DNA of 64,000 nucleotides. It comes from Pseudo-nitzschia pungens (Eukaryota > Bacillariophyta > Bacillariophyceae > Bacillariales > Bacillariaceae). Numbering within the stretch: position 1 is the first letter of the stretch; each line of letters opens with the position of its first letter. The stretch covers positions 1,550,001-1,614,000 of the forward strand of contig CM074766.1 of assembly GCA_037355855.1 (NCBI GenBank). Reading direction: 5' to 3'. Shown piece after piece: positions 8,433 through 20,121 of the stretch. A program made the translations under genes and the position numbers. Below the pieces are notes generated by a model, which was not told where the DNA came from, searched no databases, and saw only the letters and a list, made by a program, of their open reading frames with translations.

Positions 8433-11400
8433 ATGAATGATTCATCATCCACCGTGAATGAGCCACCTGTGATGAGTGGTAGGAACGATCTTGTTCTGGA
8501 AACCTTTTTTAGGGATCACCATTCGCTAACGGTTCCTTCGAGTAAAGTGAGGTTCGAGGGGGCTCATATCAATGGCAACTCACGACAAAGCATCTCTGGA
8601 GTTACAACTGCCGGCACGTATGTGATCGAAAATGAGTACCAGCAAATCATTTTGGAGGAAGAAATTGACTTTGGAACGAGGAAGCGGGTCATTCAAGTGA
8701 AAAACGTCCAATCCGGACACAAAGGATTGCAACTCCTCCGGCTTCACTATTCCATTGTCTTTTTTCGTTTGGACCGGTGTGTACGCTGTATTTTGCTTGA
8801 ACATTTTTCTTGACTTGGTATTAGAACTCCCCCGTGCTCAGAATGAAAAAGGAATGCTTGGGATTGCGGTTCCGGGTGTTCTGTTGGCAATGCTGTCATT
8901 GTGCATCGCCTTTGGCGAAGGGATTGTCTTGTCAACGAATATGATAAGTGATACTTGGAATGGAAGAAGGCTATTCAAAGAGCTATTGGGAGGAAATCGG
9001 TCACTGTAAGTTGAAAACGAGATCAAAATTATAGTGCTCGCATGAGATGTCGATTCGTACCTTAAACTGAACACTTTTCTTTTTGCATAGAATTCTCTCG
9101 GACTGGTTTGCCTTCACTCTAGTTCTTGGAATCCCGCTGATGACAATGATCATTACCCTATTCACGACGGACTCATCGCAGAGTTATGAATGGTTCACCA
9201 TTACTGCCCTTGTCAATTACTCCTGTGCAACCATTTATTTTGTTGTCTTTGCATGTACTGTGATATTCTACGAACTTTATGGGGCAATATCGTTTGTCCA
9301 GAACCACTGCTTCACCGATGAGAGCAACGATGGTAAAATACGAACTCTGTTACGGGCTTGCCACAAATGCATCCTTATGCGACAGACGAAGAGTTACAGC
9401 GGGAAAAGAAACGTACGGTTTCTTGCTCTACACATGATGGGACAAGATACGAAACAAGGCGACGGTGGCGAGGATAACCTTTATAGTGGGATGATACCAT
9501 CCTCAAAACGAGAAACTATATCACCAGCATGCCAGGCAAGTAGGTCTCATTTTCTTACAAAACGGTTGCACTTTTTCAAGGTTTTGGACCCACCCCGAAA
9601 ACTCTATAATATCGACGACGCCCAAGGGTTGCGACCGTATTGGACAAAATGGACATGGAGCTTAGAACGGGTATTTTGCAACTTTGGTTCAAGTCGATAC
9701 GTAGCGATTGTGGATGGACCAGGTGCCATGTTGAAAGATCAAATTCAAAGCAGTTTCATTTGCGCAATTATTGGAACGGTTCTTGTCATGCTGTCAAGTA
9801 TAGCGCTCCTCTCCTGGTTCGGTATTGTTACCGCTTGGCTTTGGTCTGTCCTGTCTGTTCTAGTGGCTGGTATTATCATTTTACTAGTCAAAAAATTGCA
9901 TCAGGAGATGTCAATAGGCATTTAAAGTGAAGAAAGGAAAAAGGGAATCCATGGCCATCAGAAATGAGTGGGCTGCCCTATTTAGTGGTGAGATTGGCAG
10001 TGAGAATATGCCACCCATTGCTGAAGCTGAGGGAAAGGACGTCGAAAATGGAACCAGCACCGATGTCAAGGGAGGATTGCCGACAAGTTCGACGGTCGAA
10101 AATGATCCCTATTCGGAACGCAAAAGCAGGGTCAATGAAAAGTCCTTCAGAAGGAAGGCAAAACGACATAAAATGAATCGAGTAATGGGTGCGAATACAG
10201 GACTCTACATCGTGAAGAGACAAGAGCGAATCACTGAAGCAACGACAGGTTTTTGCCATGTTATGTTGTTTTTGGAGATTTTAATTTTTTATGTTCTCCC
10301 ACTTCTGACATTGGTTTTACTCCAAATGCAAGGTGTAATCATCCTATTTGCTGTGAGTGTAGGGATTTCGCTAGTCCGGCGTTACATCAATATCGTCACA
10401 GTAATTGAGGAGATAGGCACAATGGAGCTACCACCTGGCAAGTCTCCCTGCGAACGATGGCGAAATCAATCACGATTAAGTAGCGTGATTGACAGAATAT
10501 CCACTGATCAGTGGAAATACGCCTGGATTTTCCTGATGTCTTTCTTTGCTATTCTCTTTGCCAGCACATGGAGCGTCGCACTTGGAGAAGATGTAGAAGC
10601 TGTTAACGCGGGAGGCAACGAACAATTGACTTTCCTTCCAGATTTTTACTACCCAGGGCAAACTAATGCACTCCAGTATCCAACGTGCGTTCCACGAAAT
10701 GACTTAGGTATGTAAACGACATTGGTCTATGTTTTACTTGAGATTTACCTTTCTTCGGAAAGAACCGTGACTTTGTCAAGCGGATCGCAGCGAGTAATCT
10801 TTTTGATATGGCATAACGAACTATGAACACGTGATCACAACTATATTTTGCCCATCTCATCGATTGCTTCCATCGTTGCATTTGCGTCAGGATCGAGACT
10901 CCCTAACTGGTCACTAGCCGACTATACATTGTTGAGTTCCTTGGCGTATCAAAATAGAACAGTTGTCGATTACTCATTATCAATGTGGTTCGGAAAATCA
11001 ACAGAGAATGTAACAGATGAATTTGACACTGTCCAAGCTTTCCGAGCCGAGAAAGGATTGGGAGAAAACTTCCATGGGAGATTCTATTTGTTCAAAGCTC
11101 AAACGGATTTGGGTACTGTTGGCATAGTCACACAAAGAGGAACATCGGGCACTTTTGATTATTTAGTGGACTGCAGGCTCTGGCTCACTGCTTCAATGAT
11201 GCAGATGTTACGTTCTGCAATACCGTTTGGTACCATGTTCAATGAGCTGTATCCGAGTAGGTTTTGTTCAAACAATTAAGGACTCTACTTCCACGAACGA
11301 CTTGCTTCTCGAATTTTTGTATCCACTAAATTCCTCTTTGTTTCCTACACCATCCACAAACAGATTTGATCAAGTTGACATCAGCTCTACGAACGAGGCC

Positions 11401-11998
11401 GGCAGATGTGGCACTCTATAGAGCAACAACTGAGTAAGTTAATCATACGAAGTTCAAGTGCAACCTATGTAAGCTTGAGAAAGCAATTTTTTCTCACTCT
11501 CATGATATCACATCAATTTGAATTCAAAGTTTTGTTGAACAGCTTCAAAATGACCCAGAATACGACAGTTTGACTCTAACTGGACATTCTCTTGGGGGTG
11601 GAATTGCTATGATATCCGGCGCACAAACGAAAACGAACGCAATTGCTATATCTGGCCCGAATGCTAAGCTAAGTCGCTTGACATTTGATCCTCCTTTGGA
11701 ACTTGACGCACTGAACAAATACACGATGAATATTATACCTGACAGGGACGTCGTACCGAAAATCGACGACGTGGCAGAGAACTTTCAAATTATACGTTGC
11801 ACATCAACAAGTCCAAATCCCATAGCGTGCCACGACTCCACGAGAGCATTGTGTGAGCTTTTGTATACATGTGGTTCTGGAGATCGACCTGTCATATGTG
11901 AATGCAGTAGATATTATCAATATGAGGAGCCCCTGGGTAAAGGGAACAAAACAACATTTGAGGAGGAATGTGCCGGCGTCCCTTTCGTGATGAAATAG
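8433..11998 (+). CDS. Membrane-bound class 3 lipase (two +1 frame breaks)
   Basis: Multi-exon gene for an alpha/beta-hydrolase lipase of the class 3 / diacylglycerol-lipase type. Exons read 8433-9005, 9091-10707, 10891-11256, 11364-11433 and 11530-11998, all with GT-AG junctions. The first half has several hydrophobic helices (e.g. ILSDWFAFTLVLG, LVLLQMQGVIILFAVSVG), so it sits in a membrane. The catalytic half carries the nucleophile elbow GHSLGGG, the Asp in PDRDVVP and a His in ACHDSTRALCELL, the family triad. It should hydrolyse acyl esters of glycerolipids at a membrane. Two +1 breaks interrupt it: one between about 8700 and 8813, and one confined to 9918-9925, where frame 0 ends at TAA. 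Skipping one base at each gives 1030 residues and all exon phases agree. Confidence 0.85.
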
Positions 11999-13358
11999 AG
12001 TTATTTCAACCATAATTTTGGAAATAATCACTGACTAACTTTTTGATTTCTTCCCCATAAAACTGATCAATTGATGTTGCCTTCGTGAGCTTCATGTATC
12101 GGTAGTATACGAATTATAACAGTTAACCTTAGTTCTTGAAATTTGGTCGTATGAGGTTCTGAGCGAAAGTAATTCCTACTGACATTTTTCAACTGTCCGG
12201 AGTTGCGGGGTCCAGAGTTTTGGAATTGTCGAAGAATCAGCCATTTTCTCCGAATGCTTGCTGGTATCTTCTTGCTTTACTTCTTATTTTGATTGTAGTA
12301 TTAGTACTACTACTACTAGTGGATTCGTTGTTATCACACTGCATATTGCACAATCAAAACCCTATTTCTCACTGACAAGGAGATTGTGAGAAAAAGTTTG
12401 GTGATTGATTACTTGCCTCTTGATGAAGGTAAATCAGCGTTAGGCCTTCATACTACTACTCGTACTAGTAGTACTAGTAGTAATCACCATGATGCACAAG
12501 GGCCAACAGCAGCAAAAAAGGGAAGAATGTTCAGGAGGATGGAACAAGAAGAAGAATACATCCTCGTCAACAGCGACAACATTGGGTGCCAGGTATTGAG
12601 TTTGCTCTGGAGCAAACTTTTGCAATGAATCGAAAGGTTCTTCATACCAAACAACAACTCCTCTACTTTTAATCATAATAATGTGAGTGCTACCCGATAT
12701 CACTAGCCGTACCGTAATCTTACGATGATGTATTCGATCGCAGAGTTTTTTTTTAAAAAAAAAAAAACCAGTGGTCACTCGCACAAGACTTTTTCTTTTC
12801 CGTAGCAGTATTGAAGTAAGGTTACCGATAGCAGTGGGACAGAGTTTGGTAGTACCATGATCGAAAAAGTAATAATAATACAGTAATAATTAAAATAATC
12901 GTTCGATCTTACGTACCGGTACAGTGTCCCTGAAATGCAACTGACGTTGCAAATATTATTGATAGTACAACCACATACGGGATTCCACGTGGGATTCGAT
13001 ACACTAGTCGACACCATATAATTTTAGAAGTGCCCGGACCATTTTTTGTGGTCTGAGAGTAGAGTACTGGTTGCAATGCCATACATACAAATATGGTAGA
13101 AACAATGGAATTTTACTCCCGTATTTTAACACGGGGTGCGCAACTCTTGCAACAAAAACGAGAGGCTCTTGAGTAGGGATTCATTTTTTCCGGAAACCAA
13201 CTCCGAAACCAACTCCGGCCGACAGAGGTGCTGCCCATTTGCTTTTGCTCACAAAATTCATCACTGAATACACAGCAATTAGACCATTTAATTACAGTAA
13301 CAACAAAAAAAAGAGAAAAAAGAAACAAGCAAAACAACAAGCAAGCAAAACAACGAGT
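11999..13358. other. Intergenic region with ACTAGT-type repeats
   Basis: No gene recognised. Trinucleotide-like runs of CTACTACTAGT and ACTAGTAGTACTAG occur near 12300-12325 and 12460-12480. A T9/A13 back-to-back homopolymer lies near 12745-12770. GTAAGGTTACC lies near 12815. It abuts the Crypton coding region, whose left boundary is not defined. Confidence 0.5.
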
Positions 13359-14195
13359 ATGCCTCGACAATTGAGTACCAACCGGGCAGCTGTACGCGCT
13401 CGTGAGCGTCGTCGAAGGCAACGGGAAGCCGAAGCAGCAGAAAACGCTAGGAATTTTGCAATTGCCTTTGGTAACATGGGGACCCACTTGCTTCCTCCAG
13501 AAGATCAAGAGCGCCTTGCTAATAATCCGGACCCTCCGGATGTTGCTCGAGCAATCGCTGAACAGGAAGGGCAACGCCGAGCTGCTGCTGCTGCTGCTGC
13601 TGCGCCGGCCCCTGCTGCTGCGCCGGCCCCCGGCGGCGCTGCTCCCCCCCCTGCTGCTCCCCCCCCCGCCGCCGGCGCTGCTGGTACTACAGGACCAACT
13701 GGGCGCCCAATCTACAAAGTACCAGCAGGACCTTCCCCAGCACTTCCAAATGATGTCCATTCACCAACCCAAGTCTTCAAATACCACCGGATCTTGCTTC
13801 AGTTTATGAATTACGTGACTGGAGAGCCATACGAAAGTGATTCAATTATTCCATTAGAACAACTGAATACAGTAAGACCACACCATCTCTTCCATTGGAT
13901 GTGCTTGAAGGTGTATGGGAAGGAGACGCCTAATAAAAATGACACGCCAAAAATGAGATCAACTACAGTATGTTACTGGAAAAAGGCTATTTCATACTTC
14001 TTCGAAACAGAGATGCCATGGTGTGAGCAAACGCAGAAAGGGAACCCCACAAGATCTACTAAGATCAACCGGCTGATCATGGCTATTGGTCACAAGGAGT
14101 GTAAAGGCAATGGGAAGAAGTCAACTGCAGATCGCGGCTTCACCAAGGGAGAGTACTACCAGCTACTGGAACATTATGGAAAAAAGTTTTTTTGA
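13359..14195 (+). pseudogene. Crypton protein, N-terminal part
   Basis: Starts at ATG 13359 (MPRQLSTNRAAVRARERR). An Arg/Glu-rich helix comes first, then a long Ala/Pro stretch encoded by GCT/GCC repeats, then a folded region (HSPTQVFKYHRILLQFMNY onward). The folded part resembles the N-terminal core-binding domain that precedes the catalytic domain in Crypton recombinases. The frame runs into the palindromic element and stops after KKFF. Codons upstream of 13359 are open but have no ATG. Confidence 0.7.
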
Positions 14196-14698
14196 GAAAA
14201 TTTCCATATTCATGCGCGTTGCGCGCAATAAAATTGATGTATTTTTAACGGCTGTTTTTTGTTGAATATCCACTTTAACGGCTGTACGAGTACGCAGAGT
14301 GTCCTCAAAACTGTCCTCAAAACGTGTCCTCAAAAAGTGTCCTCAACGATTTTGTCCTCAACAGACTGTCCTCAACCATTATGTCCTCAAAAATTATGTC
14401 CTCAACGTTTTGTCCTCAACCTCAACGTTGAAGTCATAGAGGTTGAGGACAAAACGTTGAGGACATAATTTTTGAGGACATAATGGTTGAGGACAGTCTG
14501 TTGAGGACAAAATCGTTGAGGACACTTTTTGAGGACAATCGTTTTTTGAGGACAAAGATGACGGTTGAAGACCGTTAAATTATGGTCGCTCTTCTTTAAA
14601 TATAGAAGAGCCGTTATTGCCCTAAGATTTTTTGAGAGTAGTCGCGCGCACAATGCGCATGAAAATGGAAATTTTCCAGAAAAGTTTTTTTTTCCATA
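14175..14698. mobile_element. Palindromic foldback element built of GTCCTCA/TGAGGAC units
   Basis: A roughly 520-bp insertion in the Crypton gene. Its ends are inverted repeats (TGGAAAAAA... and ...TTTTTTCCA) with TA at both edges (14175-14176 and 14697-14698), consistent with a TA target duplication. The palindrome continues outward as GGAACAT/ATGTTCC. The core is a perfect 98-bp inverted repeat (14326-14423 with 14439-14536) around a 15-base loop. The left side carries nine copies of GTCCTCA and the right side eight copies of TGAGGAC at irregular 10-20 base spacing. No ORF of its own. It could extrude a very stable hairpin. Confidence 0.85.
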
Positions 14699-16192
14699 AT
14701 GTTCCTGGATATGTTGAAGGGGCACAGTATTGCTCATCTAAGGCACCAAGCGATGGTGAAATTCCAGCTCCATATGATAGCAAGGGGGGATGACTGTTCC
14801 CATGTTAAAAAGAAATGCCTGGAACAGAACTTGATGTACCCTGAGTACCTAACAGCACAGATGAGATGGTCGAAGAATGTTAGGGAAGAGAAGCATGCGC
14901 CAAAGCAGTGCCTGCTTGGATCAATGGACACCCGATTCTGTGTATTGCTGTCCCTTGCAATCTTCCTGGAAGTGTGGCACACTGAAGGTGGAGGATCAAT
15001 CAGTCAATGGTTGTTTGCAGATGGTACCACTACTGGTGCTGATCCCGAGGATGTACAGGATAAGGAAGCAAATGAAACTAAGAGTACCTATCAGCAGGTG
15101 ATATCAGGAGCAGTCCACAGTGATTTCTTTTGCCCTGAAGGTGACATGGCGCTGGGGACTCACTCGCTGAAAAAGATGGGCGCCACTATGGCAAGGGTCT
15201 GTGGCGCTCATCGAGATGATGTAGACTATCGAGCGCGCTGGAGAACAAAGGCAATGCAAGACAGGTACACTGATATTCAGCTTGACTGGCCTGATGTTAA
15301 TGCGGCAAGCAGGCTTTGCCAGAAAGGTGTCTGTCTGTACAAGTCAAAAGATGACAGTGGGCTTACAGATGAGTGGCTCGCCGCCACGATAGCTCCTGGT
15401 ATTAGATCAGCGTTTGGTAATGGCGTTGCCACGGTCCTTTCGAAGCCCTTGATGTGGGCTTGTTTCGATGCCCATGCTGTGGACATGGTTCCCCCGGGCC
15501 TTAGGGGGAAGGTTGTTCTTGCTTATGAGGAGTTGGATGGACACTTGGAGGAGGAGAATCCAATCCAAAGAGTGGAAGTGATCCCCACGAACAACAATGG
15601 CGTTGTTAGCTTAGACGAGATCCCTGCAGATGAGGCAGAGATAGCGCTTGGGGCATCCCTTGGGGGATTGCAGTGGAGGAATGCAATATATGCAAAGTTG
15701 TCAACTGTTCAAATGAATACTGCTGAGATCCGGAACCATTATCTTACAGAGGTTGCTGAACTGAAGAGAATGGTTCGAACGCTGACGTCGGCCGTTCGGG
15801 GTCTTGCTGCTGCTCCAGCGCATCGAAGAACAAGGAATTCAATAGTTCCTGCTGATCCAATCCCCCAGGGAATTGCTCCTTCTCGCCGGCCTGCAACTCT
15901 GCATCCCCATCCGCGGACGCTGCAAGCCATGTGGGATGAGTATGTGAATGGGATTGGAGGAAGGAAGCCTGCAAGAGAGTTCAATCGGAGGGAGAGGGGT
16001 CGCGAGAAGTACAAGTACTCCAGAAGAAAGATTATCTGGGGATGTATTGAGCGCTTAACAAGAAGAGGGAACGATCTTAACACAGCGATTCGAAGGATCG
16101 AAAGCCACTATGGGAACCTGTCAATGACAAAGCTGATTAATGCCATGAGACGCGACGAGCGGAACGGAGGAGCTTCCTCGCTTCGAAATTAG
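14699..16192 (+). pseudogene. Crypton protein, catalytic and GCR1_C-like part
   Basis: The coding frame resumes at the right edge of the insertion. The tyrosine-recombinase signature is readable: Arg in GSMDTRFCVLL (box I), then GTHSLKKMG, where the usual H-x-x-R has Lys in place of Arg, and the candidate nucleophile Tyr in MQDRYTD. After a linker with a Val/Glu helix (AEIRNHYLTEVAELKRM), the last 100 or so residues (LQAMWDEYVNGIGG ... YSRRKIIWGCIERL) match the GCR1_C DNA-binding domain of fungal and oomycete Cryptons. Excising the insertion with a TA duplication does not restore frame to the first block, so this copy is probably inactive. Confidence 0.75.
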
Positions 16193-17274
16193 TGACTTGT
16201 TGTTGGCGATACAGCAGCTGTTGGACAGGGGAAGTACCCCTGTTGTTGCTGCTATCAGCTGTTTTCAATTTCAAGTTTATTGTTGTCCCTTTGTTTGCTG
16301 TCCACCGGGGGGATCAGTTCACTGAATCGATTCGGTCGATCGATTTTTCGGATCAATTTTTGTCGCCTCCGCCATTACTTGTTGATTGTTGTGTAGTGTA
16401 ATACACCTGTAGTAGAAAATGTGTACATGGGCACCTTGCAGTCACCTTCATTGTTTTCAAGAGAGAATGGTTGGGGTAGTGTAGTATTGTCATGTGATGT
16501 GATCGACCCATCATTGTCTGCGACTCCGGCGAGAACCCATGTCAAAGATGTGTTTTTTGTTTTGATTTCCACTTGTATTTTTTTTTGAGATGAAATCGAA
16601 CGGTCTTCGTGGATTTTTTTGGCTCCTCACTTGCTGACTTAGAGCGCTGCTGGTGCGCGCAGCGCACCAATGTTATGCGTTACATTGTACGTGTGTTTTG
16701 TACTGGTATTTATAGTTGCATTTAATTTATATATCACCACAGTACTGGTACTGTACGTACTCGTACTGGTACTCTACGTACTCGTACCAGTAGTCTCAGT
16801 CACACTTGAGATGGATTGAGTCCAGTGAGTCGAAGATTGCGACCGTTTTTCTTCGTTGAGATAAGTAATAAGCCCAATTAGGTTCCTTTTATCTTTTGAC
16901 CGTTATTATCGTTGACACGACCACATGAAGATAGAATAATAACAGTAAACGTAGTATGTTAGTACATACAATTAGCCATAGTCGTCCCAATTTGCGATGC
17001 GTGAAAGTGACTGATGTCGTGTGTGGAATAAGATCTTTCCATACGGTACCGTACCAGATACGAGTAAGAGCACAAGTTCTGCTTCTGAAAAATTATGATT
17101 GGAAAAAGAATCAAGTAAGATTAGCATCACATTGTTTTCATCACAGAAAAACAGCTTGGCCATACTCATCTCTATTCAATACCAGGTATCTTCGCACAAG
17201 AAAGGAAAACAGATCACATCGCAGTAAACTGGAAAGATTCGTGAAATCTGTCTCACAACCGAAGTGGATTCAGC
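16193..17274. other. Intergenic; short palindromes only
   Basis: No gene recognised. TGGTGCGC/GCGCACCA near 16650 can form a hairpin. Repeats of GTACTGGTACT, TACGTACTCGTAC and similar lie at 16740-16795. This may include the 3' end of the Crypton. Confidence 0.45.
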
Positions 17275-18880
17275 ATGCGATTTAGCTTAAATTCCTCAGC
17301 AACAGGATTCGTTCTCAGCACTTTCATTGCTTTCAGCTTCTTACATGTCGTAGTATACGCTGACTTGAAGTATTACTTGTACATCGAAGAGGAGAACGTT
17401 TTTGGAGAAACAAGCATCGCCGACGTGCTTGATAGTGGAGAAGGGACTGCAGCGGGCGAATTCATCGTTGTAGAGGCCGTTGGTTCGTTGCCACTCGAAA
17501 GAAGCTCTTACTCGGTAGATGGGGAATCATGCCCGTCAATGGTCTCGAAGGCGGGAGGGATAAATCCACTATACATATGCGTTGGATCGCATGATCAGCA
17601 AAAGGAGAATGTTGTGTTCTTTCCGATTGCCCCCACTCCTGAATATGATTCAGATATTGCATCTCGGTTGCCACTGAGATTTGGGGCCTTGACCGAATCT
17701 CGTGGAATTTCTTCGGGGCTTTTGCTGTGGAGGAATGCCATCGCAGTTGATTGGCTTATGCCAACTGCTTCGTTGAACGAAGCAAATGTGAGCTTGGACG
17801 CGATATCTTTCGGAATAGACAGCTCCAGCGATCAATTCAACACAGAGTGGCTGAGATCCACATCTTCCGGCTACCACGATGGTGAGGTTTTGGCAGAATG
17901 GCATTTGTTGTCCGAGATAGGAGGGGAACCCATTTTAGACGACGGTATAATCCAACTCATCAAAGGCAAACCTCCTATTTCGCCACAGCAACCGGCATTA
18001 CTGGATGATGGTAATGAACCTATCACCATCGTGAATACTTTAACAGATTCTTCGCAAAATACCTTGCCACCCAAAGCAACGACTGTCTATTGTGAATCTA
18101 TTGGGGAAACGTTGTGTGACGACAAGAATAATGAAAAATTTGGCTCGATGTGTTCCCTTTTGATGCAGGTTGGATTGGACTATCTCCTTTCCTCTTCGAG
18201 CAGTGGTAGTGTCTACACTATATATGCACCAACAAACGAAGCATTCTTGAGAGCTTTTGGCGGCAAGATACGACCAGCACTCCTCTCCGGCCATGATCTT
18301 ACGAAATTCCTCTTGAATCACATCATCATTACTGCCACAAGTGAGTCATCAGGCGAAAGTGCCTTTCGATACGAGGACATGGTCTGCGGAACAAAACGCA
18401 TCATGGCAAGCAATCAAGTCACGAAAATCGGTTGTGATACTAACGCTGAAATCTTCATACGTGATTGGTGCGGGTAACGACAATCTTAACAAACCAAAAT
18501 TTCTAGCCGTTGACCACGAAACTTGTAACGGCGTCATCCATACAATTGACTATGTCATCCTGCCGTCGTCATTTGATAGCGACGATGAAAGTTTGGAGCA
18601 GAACCACAATCATTATTTCGTCAACATTGATCCAGAACTGGAGCTAGATGAACAACAAACACCTACCATTACGAATAACTTGAAAGAATCAGACGTTATT
18701 TCGTTTTTTCAGTTCGACACAAGAGATTTTGAAGGCATTGCAAATGCAAATGAAAACGAGATAATGCAAACGGATACCACAACAATTACCACAAACGAGG
18801 AAGGGGCTACTTTTGATCAAAACGCCCTCCGCCCCGTAAGACAAAAGGCGAAGAATCCTCTTCTCCAATCACAGTCATGA
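17275..18880 (+). CDS. Secreted fasciclin-domain protein (one +1 frame break)
   Basis: ATG 17275 opens a signal peptide (FVLSTFIAFSFLHVVVYA). Residues to about 260 form an N-terminal region with Cys pairs and several N-x-S/T sites, family unknown. A fasciclin (FAS1) domain follows: YTIYAPTNEAFLRAFGG, the helix SGHDLTKFLLNHIII and the closing ETCNGVIHTIDYVILP. FAS1 proteins are extracellular adhesion molecules. The domain is split by a +1 break between about 18440 and 18477; frame 0 ends at TAA while the next frame carries GAGNDNLNKPKFLAVD. Skipping one base gives 534 residues. The Asp/Glu/Thr-rich tail is extracellular. A further +1 step at its terminal TGA (18878) would add an acidic Ser/Glu tail to about 19010; this is less certain. 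Confidence 0.8.
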
Positions 18881-19454
18881 GTCGGAAGAGGAGTCCCCAG
18901 ATGAAAGCGACTTGGGCAATCGACGACGAAGGGCAACGGCATCAATACCACTAGTGACATCGGCGATCGCGAAAAGCAGGCAAGGACATCTTCGACGTCC
19001 AATCTCATAATTTATTGTTGTGACTGTGTGGTTGTCCACTCGTGTCGTCCTACAACATTATCGTCATAATGTTCCCCATTGTTATGTCACAATCAAGAGA
19101 AAAAAGTGACTTTGACCCAATTTGGAATCGACTAATCCATTTTTAATGCATAAAACGTCCCAAAGAAAGTACAGGGTGGCAATGGAGAAAGGTTCAAAGT
19201 TCCGTGCCATGCATCACCCATTTCTGTTTCAGTTTTGAGATTTGTCGAACGACGTATTGAAAATTTGAGTGATACTCTAGTAACAGAGATTTTTTTCATG
19301 TCACCAAGCTTGGTCATCATTGGAAAAAATGTGATTGAGAGAAATTCTTTTGTAGTGGCTTCATGCAACATCATTACTGTTTTACCTTAACTTTATGCGT
19401 TTCTCTGTCGATTACGAGTAACTTTTGTGTTCGCGGTTTTTGCATATCAAGCGG
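18881..19454. other. Short intergenic region
   Basis: It may contain the alternative C-terminus of the fasciclin gene (open to about 19010 in the +1 frame). Otherwise I see nothing supported before the 3' end of the TMEM208 gene. Confidence 0.4.
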
Positions 19455-20121
19455 TCAACCCCATTTTTGCCTCCGCTTTTCTGCACGTCGTTGTCGTTTG
19501 GCTGCCATGGGATCGTCACCGCTGCTTTCGTTCGTGGCCGGCATTGAACTTTTTGGCTTCGATCCAGCACTACCGTAAAAAGCTTGATACATCTTGTACG
19601 CTGCAATGATAGGAACTCCGAACACAGTAAGAACGAACCAACGCGTAGAGTGCAACACAGACAAAAACTGAACCAAAATCGTAACGGCCAGTAAATCGAG
19701 GTTTGCACCGCCGGCCAGGTCTTTGTTGTTCTTAATCTTCCCTGCAGAGATTGCGCTGCTTTCCAATATTCCCACGTAGGCGTATGCTTGCATGATCCAG
19801 GTGACGATCATTCCAAAGATTCCCCATTTCGTTCCGCCATAAGGGATCGAGTCAGTGGTCCCCAGCATCAGTACCACATATATGATGTTGGCGATGACCA
19901 GTATAGGCATGTATACTTTTGCCGCATCTTGTTTGGCTAGTCATAAGGTGGCATGCCGATAGACAATGGGCCATTGAACGACCACAAAAAATGCGACAAA
20001 AGATACTTCGTCAGAGTTGGACTTTTGAACGAAGAGTAGTAGAGTAATTGAAATGCGATTCAACTTCACAACAAAATTCGTTCTTACCCGCAGCCGCTTT
20101 CTTTGCAGCCGCATTTGCCAT
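19455..20121 (-). CDS. TMEM208: TMEM208 / SND2 family ER protein
   Basis: Two exons: 20088-20121 (MANAAAKKAAA) and 19455-19936, joined across a 151-base GT-AG intron in phase 1; 171 residues. The family pattern is present: a short Lys/Ala N-terminus, two hydrophobic hairpin segments (YMPILVIANIIYVVLML and WGIFGMIVTWIMQAYAY), a third hydrophobic stretch (LDLLAVTILVQFLSVL then WFVLTVFGVPIIAAYKMY), and the diagnostic basic tail KRQRRAEKRRQKWG. TMEM208/SND2 helps target proteins to the ER independently of the signal recognition particle. Length matches the family. Confidence 0.88.

Larger units (their letters stand above)
13359..16192 (+). mobile_element. Crypton-like tyrosine-recombinase transposon, interrupted
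   Basis: Two coding blocks on one strand (13359-14195 and 14699-16192) together make one transposon protein: a basic, Ala/Pro-rich N-terminus, a tyrosine-recombinase catalytic domain and a C-terminal GCR1_C-like DNA-binding domain. This order is characteristic of Crypton elements, which occur in stramenopiles. The blocks are separated by the palindromic element at 14175-14698. Cryptons lack terminal inverted repeats, so the element's outer limits cannot be set from sequence alone; the coordinates cover only the coding part. Confidence 0.75.

Noticed and set aside
8701..8728. Very short intron (GTGAAA...AAAG, about 28 bases) to explain the first lipase break
   Set aside because: Other introns seen in the window are about 80 bases or longer; no branch-point space. 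A +1 indel or shift is simpler.
14299..14560. Regularly repeated GTCCTCA/TGAGGAC units as a CRISPR-like array
   Set aside because: Units are 7-8 bases, spacing is irregular and short, the two halves are mirror images, and the context is a eukaryotic transposon.
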